Source of the DNA: an uncultured Bacteroidales bacterium
Lineage (GTDB): Bacteria; Bacteroidota; Bacteroidia; Bacteroidales; UBA932
Length of the DNA: 36,905 nucleotides
Direction of reading: 5' to 3'
NCBI GenBank assembly: GCA_945948555.1
Contig: CAMFBM010000025.1
Coordinates: 1 to 36,905, forward strand
Of the stretch, positions 32,596 through 36,905 are shown piece by piece. The notes under the pieces are model-generated. The model saw nothing but the letters and a program-made list of their open reading frames with translations, was not told where the DNA came from and did not search any database. Made by a program: the position numbers and the translations under genes. Every line of letters starts with the position of its first letter. The stretch's first letter is position 1.

Positions 32596-34668
32596 ATGAG
32601 ACTTACGACAAAAATCGAGTATAAAACAAGGTGGGGCGAGGAACTCGTCCTGTGTTCCGCAGGCAAAAGATATCCGATGAAATATGTACCGGACGGAATC
32701 TGGGAGGCGGACATAGAGAATTTCAGTGAAAAGGCCTGCTATCATTATGAGGTGTATGAAAACGGCTTTATGACCCGTCGCGAATGGGGGAGTCACAAGC
32801 CTGTGAAGAATTCTCCGGAAGAGATGCGGGTGATTGCGGATTCCTGGCTGGAAGTCCCTGAGAATCTGCCGTTCAAGTCTTTTGTTTTTGCTGACGGTAA
32901 AACGAGAAAGGCCGGAGTGGCAATCCCGGTTTTCTCCCTCAGAAGTAAGGATGACTTCGGGGTGGGAGAGTTTTTGGACCTGATTAAACTTGTGGACTGG
33001 TGCGTGGCGACAGGGCAGAGTGTCATCCAGTTGCTTCCGGTCAATGACACAGTGATGAACAGGAACTGGGAGGACTCCTATCCCTACAATGCCAATTCCA
33101 CCTTTGCACTTCATCCGCAGTTTCTGCACCTTCCTGATGCCGGTGTAAAGGTTGACAGGGAATACAAAAAGCTTCAGAAAGAACTCAATTCCCAGCCTGC
33201 AGTGGACTATGAAAAGGTCAATGAACACAAGGAGAGATTGTTGCGCAAGGCTTTCGCCGCCTGCGGAGAGAAGACTCTCGAATCCCGCGAGTACAGGAAG
33301 TTTCTCCTTGAAAACTCCCGTTGGCTGCTTCCCTATGCCGCTTTCAGGGTGCTCAGAGATGATTTCGGGACGGCCTGCTTCAGGGAATGGGGCGGGTATG
33401 CAAAGTATTCCGCGAAGAAAATAAAAGATTTCTGCTCGCAGCGCAGGGCTGATGTGGATTTCCACTGCTTTGTCCAGTTCCATCTTCACTGCCAGCTCAA
33501 GTGTGTCCGTGACTATGCCCACTCCAAGGGAGTCATTCTCAAGGGTGACCTTCCGATTGGAATCAGTTCCACAAGCGTGGATGCCTGGATGTTCCCGGAA
33601 CTGTTCAATCTGGATTCTTGTGCCGGTGCACCGCCTGATTTCTTCTCGGCGGACGGACAGAACTGGGGCTTCCCGACCTACAACTGGGACAGGATGGAGA
33701 AGGACGACTTCGCCTGGTGGAAAGCCAGACTTGGAAAAATGTCGGAGTATTTCGATGCTTTCAGGATTGACCACATCCTCGGTTTCTTCCGAATCTGGGA
33801 GATTCCTCTGAAATACCGCAGCGGGATGATGGGACATTTCAACCCTGCTCTCCCGTTGTCTGCAGAAGAATTGAGAGACAGGGGATTCGATGTCTCGGAA
33901 GGGAAATATGTAACCCCGGGAAAAAACGAGACAGACGTACTTTTCATCGAAGATGCCACCAGAAAAGGCTTTTACCATCCGGGTATAGGTGCATTCGGCA
34001 CACCGACTTTCAACAATCTTCCGGAACATCTGAAACAATCTTTCGGCGAGTTGCATTACGACTTCTTCTACCGCCGGCACAATGATTTCTGGAGGCAGTC
34101 TGCCCTGAAGAAACTTCCGGAACTTCTCCCGTCAACAGCCATGATTGCCTGCGGAGAGGACCTCGGGATGATACCTGACTGCGTGGCTCCCGTGATGGAG
34201 GAACTTCAGATTCTCTCTCTGGAAATCGAAAGGATGCCGAAAATCTTCGGGCAGGACTTTGCAGACCCGTCCCGCTATCCTGTTCTTTCAGTCTGCACTA
34301 CCTCAACCCACGATATGACTCCATTGAGAGCCTGGTGGATGACTGAACCGGATGCCGCCGGGCGTTACCTCAAGGGTGTGCTCGGCATTGATGCCGCCCC
34401 TTCAGAGGATTGTGAACCCTGGATTTGCCGCAGAATCCTCGAGCGCACCCTCTATGCTCCTTCAGTGTTTGCCATCCTTCCGATTCAGGACTGGCTCTCG
34501 ATTGACGCTGACCTGCGCTCTCCCGATCCGAAATCCGAAAGGGTGAACGATCCGGCAGTCTATCGCCACCTCTGGCGCTACCGTATGCACATCCCTCTGG
34601 AAACCATCCTCGGGAATGATTCCTTCAATTCCACAGTGCGTGCTCTGGTGGAGAACTCCGGAAGGTAG
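32596..34668 (+). CDS. malQ: 4-alpha-glucanotransferase (GH77) with N-terminal CBM20-like module
   Basis: 690 residues. The first 90 or so (IEYKTRWGEELVL, YHYEVYENGFMTRREWG) look like a CBM20-type starch-binding module. The GH77 barrel carries AFRIDHILGFFRIWEIP with the nucleophile Asp, CGEDLGMIP with the acid/base Glu, and TSTHDMTPLR with the third carboxylate. It moves maltodextrin chains between glucans in the cytoplasm, in maltose/starch or glycogen use. Many Bacteroides homologues are close to 900 residues with two CBM20 modules; this one is compact with one. Confidence 0.92.
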   Translation: MRLTTKIEYKTRWGEELVLCSAGKRYPMKYVPDGIWEADIENFSEKACYHYEVYENGFMTRREWGSHKPVKNSPEEMRVIADSWLEVPENLPFKSFVFADGKTRKAGVAIPVFSLRSKDDFGVGEFLDLIKLVDWCVATGQSVIQLLPVNDTVMNRNWEDSYPYNANSTFALHPQFLHLPDAGVKVDREYKKLQKELNSQPAVDYEKVNEHKERLLRKAFAACGEKTLESREYRKFLLENSRWLLPYAAFRVLRDDFGTACFREWGGYAKYSAKKIKDFCSQRRADVDFHCFVQFHLHCQLKCVRDYAHSKGVILKGDLPIGISSTSVDAWMFPELFNLDSCAGAPPDFFSADGQNWGFPTYNWDRMEKDDFAWWKARLGKMSEYFDAFRIDHILGFFRIWEIPLKYRSGMMGHFNPALPLSAEELRDRGFDVSEGKYVTPGKNETDVLFIEDATRKGFYHPGIGAFGTPTFNNLPEHLKQSFGELHYDFFYRRHNDFWRQSALKKLPELLPSTAMIACGEDLGMIPDCVAPVMEELQILSLEIERMPKIFGQDFADPSRYPVLSVCTTSTHDMTPLRAWWMTEPDAAGRYLKGVLGIDAAPSEDCEPWICRRILERTLYAPSVFAILPIQDWLSIDADLRSPDPKSERVNDPAVYRHLWRYRMHIPLETILGNDSFNSTVRALVENSGR

Positions 34669-34714
34669 CGCCGTAAGACTTTCTTAATCTTTACGTCTGC
34701 TGTTGGACATAACA

Positions 34715-34749
34715 AAACCCCGAAAGTATTTGTCTGAATTTCGGGGTTT
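34715..34749. terminator. Bidirectional terminator between malQ and the small lipoprotein
   Basis: AAACCCCGAAA (34715-34725) and TTTCGGGGTTT (34739-34749) form an 11-bp perfect stem with a 13-nt loop, flanked by T-rich sequence in both directions. It serves the two convergent genes. Confidence 0.8.
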
Positions 34750-34796
34750 CGGTCATTTTTTGTTCGGCTTTTAGATACGGTTGAATCTACTCTCAA

Positions 34797-35246
34797 TCAG
34801 CAGCGTATGGGTTTTTCAGAATCATAGTTCCATTCACCGTCTTTGTATTCAATATTCACGTTTTCTTCAATCTTTTGAAGATGTAATTCTTTGTCAGTTA
34901 GTCGTTTGGCATTCATTGAAACAGTCTCACAATAATCATCGCCATAGCTAATGGTCATTTTCAGTACGCGAGTTTGTTTGTCCAGTGAATAATTGCCCGG
35001 ACTTGACTCGTCACCAAATTCTTTGCTGCTAAACTCCATAGTGCCGTCGGCATTGAATTTCAAGACAGCAGTGTTGTCAAAAGAAATAAAATCCTGAGCA
35101 TCTTCAGATGGGATTTCGGTACCATCAATAAAGACAGAACCGCTTTCAAATGCCCAGCTGCCCACAATGTTTCCTTCAACATTGTTTTCTTCCGAACAAG
35201 ACAACAACAGGGCAAATAGCGAGAAAAGATAAAAGAACTTTTTTAT
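34797..35246 (-). CDS. Small lipoprotein with lipocalin-like domain; atypical start
   Basis: About 149 residues. The lipoprotein signal KKFFYLFSLFALLLSC is clear, with lipidated Cys at 17 if translation starts at the ATA codon 35246-35244, exactly where ATG is expected. The mature part (NIVGSWAFESGSVFIDG, AVLKFNADGTMEFSS, GNYSLDKQTRVLKM) has the GxW opening and strand pattern of lipocalin-like proteins in Bacteroidota. Function unknown. The only standard start codon in frame upstream is TTG 35276, which lies inside the -7 box of a perfect promoter and so could not be in the mRNA. It is either an unusual ATA start or a recent start-codon loss. Confidence 0.7.
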   Translation of the reverse strand: MKKFFYLFSLFALLLSCSEENNVEGNIVGSWAFESGSVFIDGTEIPSEDAQDFISFDNTAVLKFNADGTMEFSSKEFGDESSPGNYSLDKQTRVLKMTISYGDDYCETVSMNAKRLTDKELHLQKIEENVNIEYKDGEWNYDSEKPIRC

Positions 35247-35273
35247 ATTGATTTGGTTTATGAATGTTGCTGG

Positions 35274-35304
35274 CAAATATAATCATTCATTTTATTTTTG
35301 CAAA
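35274..35304 (-). promoter_or_regulatory. Bacteroidota-type promoter for the small lipoprotein
   Basis: On the minus strand TTTG (35304-35301), exactly 19 nt, TATATTTG (35281-35274). Full consensus. Transcription should begin near 35268, leaving a leader of about 20 nt before the signal peptide. Confidence 0.75.
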
Positions 35305-35423
35305 TGTCAACCATTCTCAGGGAAGGAACAGTACGAGTATTATCGAGACCAACTTTTGACTTTCAAAAGAGCAAACTAAATATAGATTTTCGCGTTTTAT
35401 TTCTCCAGAATCGACATTTTTTA

Positions 35424-35431
35424 TACATTTG
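35424..35431 (+). promoter_or_regulatory. Possible -7 box of the DUF234-type ATPase
   Basis: TACATTTG fits TAnnTTTG, 19 bp before ATG 35451. No -33 TTTG at the right distance. Confidence 0.45.
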
Positions 35432-35450
35432 TGGAGAAATAAAAAGGACT

Positions 35451-36896
35451 ATGGGGCAAATAACTGGAAGAACAAGAGAAATTGCAGAGTTGAATGCTCT
35501 GTATCAAAGCACTCAAGCTCAATTGGTTGCGATCTACGGCCGACGTAGAGTTGGCAAAACGTTTCTTGTAGATCAGGTTTTTAAGGGAAAAATCACTTTT
35601 CGCCACGCCGGGCTTTCGCCGATAGATCTTGGCGGCAACAAAAATGCTGTAAAGAAACAACTGAAGCATTTTTATAATTCCCTTTTGCTCTGTGGCGTAA
35701 AAAAATCAAAGTGCCCGTCTGATTGGCTTGAAGCATTCTTTATGTTGGAACAATATTTAGAATCCATTGACAACGGAAGCAAACAGTTGATCTTTCTTGA
35801 CGAACTCCCCTGGATGGACACTCCTCGTTCCGGATTCTTGTCTGCTTTTGAAGCCTTCTGGAACACTTGGGCATGTCATAGGGACAATATTATGGTCATT
35901 GTATGTGGAAGTGCAAATTCCTGGATTCTTGACAACCTGATTAATAATCACGGAGGGCTTTATAACAGGACGACCTATGAAATCAAACTCTCTCCCTTTA
36001 CTCTGAAAGAAACCGAAGAGTATTTGATTTCCAAGGGAATACAGTTCTCAAGATACGACATCGCCCAGGCCAATATGATATTGGGAGGAATTCCATATTA
36101 TCTTGGATATTTGAACAAAGACCTGAGCCTGGCTCAGAATATTGATTTATTATTCTTTCATCCTCAAGCCAAGCTGAGAGATGAGTATGAAAGATTGTTC
36201 TCGTCCATTTTCTCCAATGCTGATGAGATTAAGAAATTAGTAAAGTTCCTTGCAGGCAGTTCCATAGGATACACCAGAAAGGAAGTAGTTCAGCATTTGA
36301 ACCTGAAAAATGGCGGAGATGTGACAAAAACAATTCGGGCATTGGATGCGAGTGATTTCATTATCAAGTATAACCCATTCGGAGCAAAGAAAAGAGAAGA
36401 GTACCTGAAATTACAAGATCCGTTCTGTCTGTTTTACTTGAGATTTGTTGAGGGGAAGGATTCTCTGTCCAGCAATTTCTGGACAAATAATATTACTTCG
36501 CAGCAGATAATTTCATGGCGCGGATTAGCCTTTGAAAATCTGTGTTTTCGCCACATAAAACAAATAAAGAATACCCTGGGTATTTCTGGAGTCGATACTA
36601 GTGTGTCGATATGGTTCCAGAAGGGAACAGAAGACAATTCAGGTTTCCAGATAGATATGTTGATCTATCGAAAGGACAATGTGGTGAATATGTGTGAGAT
36701 TAAATTCTACAATGATGACTATGAGGTTGATAATCAATATATGAGGTTGCTGATGAGGAGGAGGAACAGTTTGGAGGGAATTCTTCCGAAAAGAGTGTCA
36801 ATCCAATCAACACTGATAACCACATTTGGGCTCAAGTACAACAAGTACAGCAATTCGTTTAATAATACAATTGTTCTCGATGATTTGTTTTCATAA
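35451..36896 (+). CDS. DUF234-type AAA ATPase with C-terminal PD-(D/E)xK-like domain
   Basis: 481 residues from ATG 35451 (MGQITGRTREIAELNALY). The open frame extends upstream to 35298, but a -7 box lies between and similarity to the family begins here. Walker A is GRRRVGKT (30-37), Walker B LIFLDELPWMD. A winged-helix region follows (SSIGYTRKEVVQHLNLKNGG), and near the end comes the nuclease-like QIDMLIYRKDN..CEIKF. This layout is typical of archaeal/bacterial ATPases with DUF234. They are common, often multi-copy, and of unknown role; defence or toxin-antitoxin links have been suggested, but nothing adjacent supports either. Paralogue of the fragment at 2-271. Confidence 0.88.
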   Translation: MGQITGRTREIAELNALYQSTQAQLVAIYGRRRVGKTFLVDQVFKGKITFRHAGLSPIDLGGNKNAVKKQLKHFYNSLLLCGVKKSKCPSDWLEAFFMLEQYLESIDNGSKQLIFLDELPWMDTPRSGFLSAFEAFWNTWACHRDNIMVIVCGSANSWILDNLINNHGGLYNRTTYEIKLSPFTLKETEEYLISKGIQFSRYDIAQANMILGGIPYYLGYLNKDLSLAQNIDLLFFHPQAKLRDEYERLFSSIFSNADEIKKLVKFLAGSSIGYTRKEVVQHLNLKNGGDVTKTIRALDASDFIIKYNPFGAKKREEYLKLQDPFCLFYLRFVEGKDSLSSNFWTNNITSQQIISWRGLAFENLCFRHIKQIKNTLGISGVDTSVSIWFQKGTEDNSGFQIDMLIYRKDNVVNMCEIKFYNDDYEVDNQYMRLLMRRRNSLEGILPKRVSIQSTLITTFGLKYNKYSNSFNNTIVLDDLFS

Positions 36897-36905
36897 AATA
36901 CAGCG

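Noticed and set aside
32566..34080. 504-codon minus-strand ORF opposite the GH77 gene
   Set aside because: It is antisense to all GH77 catalytic motifs and has no domain of its own.
35298..35450. N-terminal extension of the DUF234-type ATPase from a TTG at 35298
   Set aside because: A -7 box lies at 35424-35431, family similarity starts at MGQITGR, and the extension is not protein-like.

Overview
The window looks like a chromosomal segment of a Bacteroidales (Bacteroidota) genome. Three things point there: repeated matches to the Bacteroidota sigma-ABfr promoter (TTTG, 19 nt, TAnnTTTG), little use of Shine-Dalgarno sites, and lineage-typical families (DUF4988/FISUMP lipoprotein, HU-CCDC81 protein, DUF4922-SpoIID fusion, GH97, GH77 with an N-terminal starch-binding module). 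Genus cannot be fixed from sequence alone.

Layout. 1-3300 is an accessory zone. It holds the tail of a DUF234-type ATPase, a broken 3' end of a GH97 gene, and a 676-residue lipoprotein whose C-terminal FISUMP domain looks like the variable target of a diversity-generating retroelement (DGR). Neither reverse transcriptase nor template repeat is in the window. After a tRNA-Asn(GTT) on the minus strand, 3577-12482 is one tightly packed plus-strand run: membrane-anchored HU-CCDC81 protein, acyl-ACP thioesterase, AspT-like transporter, NUDIX hydrolase, GT2 glycosyltransferase, DUF4922-SpoIID/LytB fusion, AmpG-like permease. mgsA follows on the minus strand.

13200-16200 is a graveyard of mobile DNA: an IS1634-type transposase remnant fused to an IS66 3' end with its terminal repeat, an intact RAYT-like Y1 transposase ringed by imperfect palindromes and an inverted repeat, and a second AmpG-like gene with its middle deleted. 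16389-19741 carries namZ, a GH29 alpha-L-fucosidase and cutC. AmpG-like permease, NamZ and the SpoIID-domain protein together suggest a peptidoglycan turnover/recycling neighbourhood.

19778-25204 is a minus-strand run (cdaA, mutS2, yraN, manC, yqeY) diverging from ribosomal protein genes rplC-rplD-rplW-rplB-rpsS-rplV-rpsC. That S10-type cluster has its own promoter upstream of rplC, lacks rpsJ, and ends at a terminator right after rpsC, so the usual S10-spc operon is broken here. The rest holds an outer-membrane beta-barrel protein, ferritin, glutamate formimidoyltransferase, a TauE/SafE permease, GH77 4-alpha-glucanotransferase, a small lipoprotein that appears to lack a standard start codon, and a complete DUF234-type ATPase paralogous to the one cut by the left edge.
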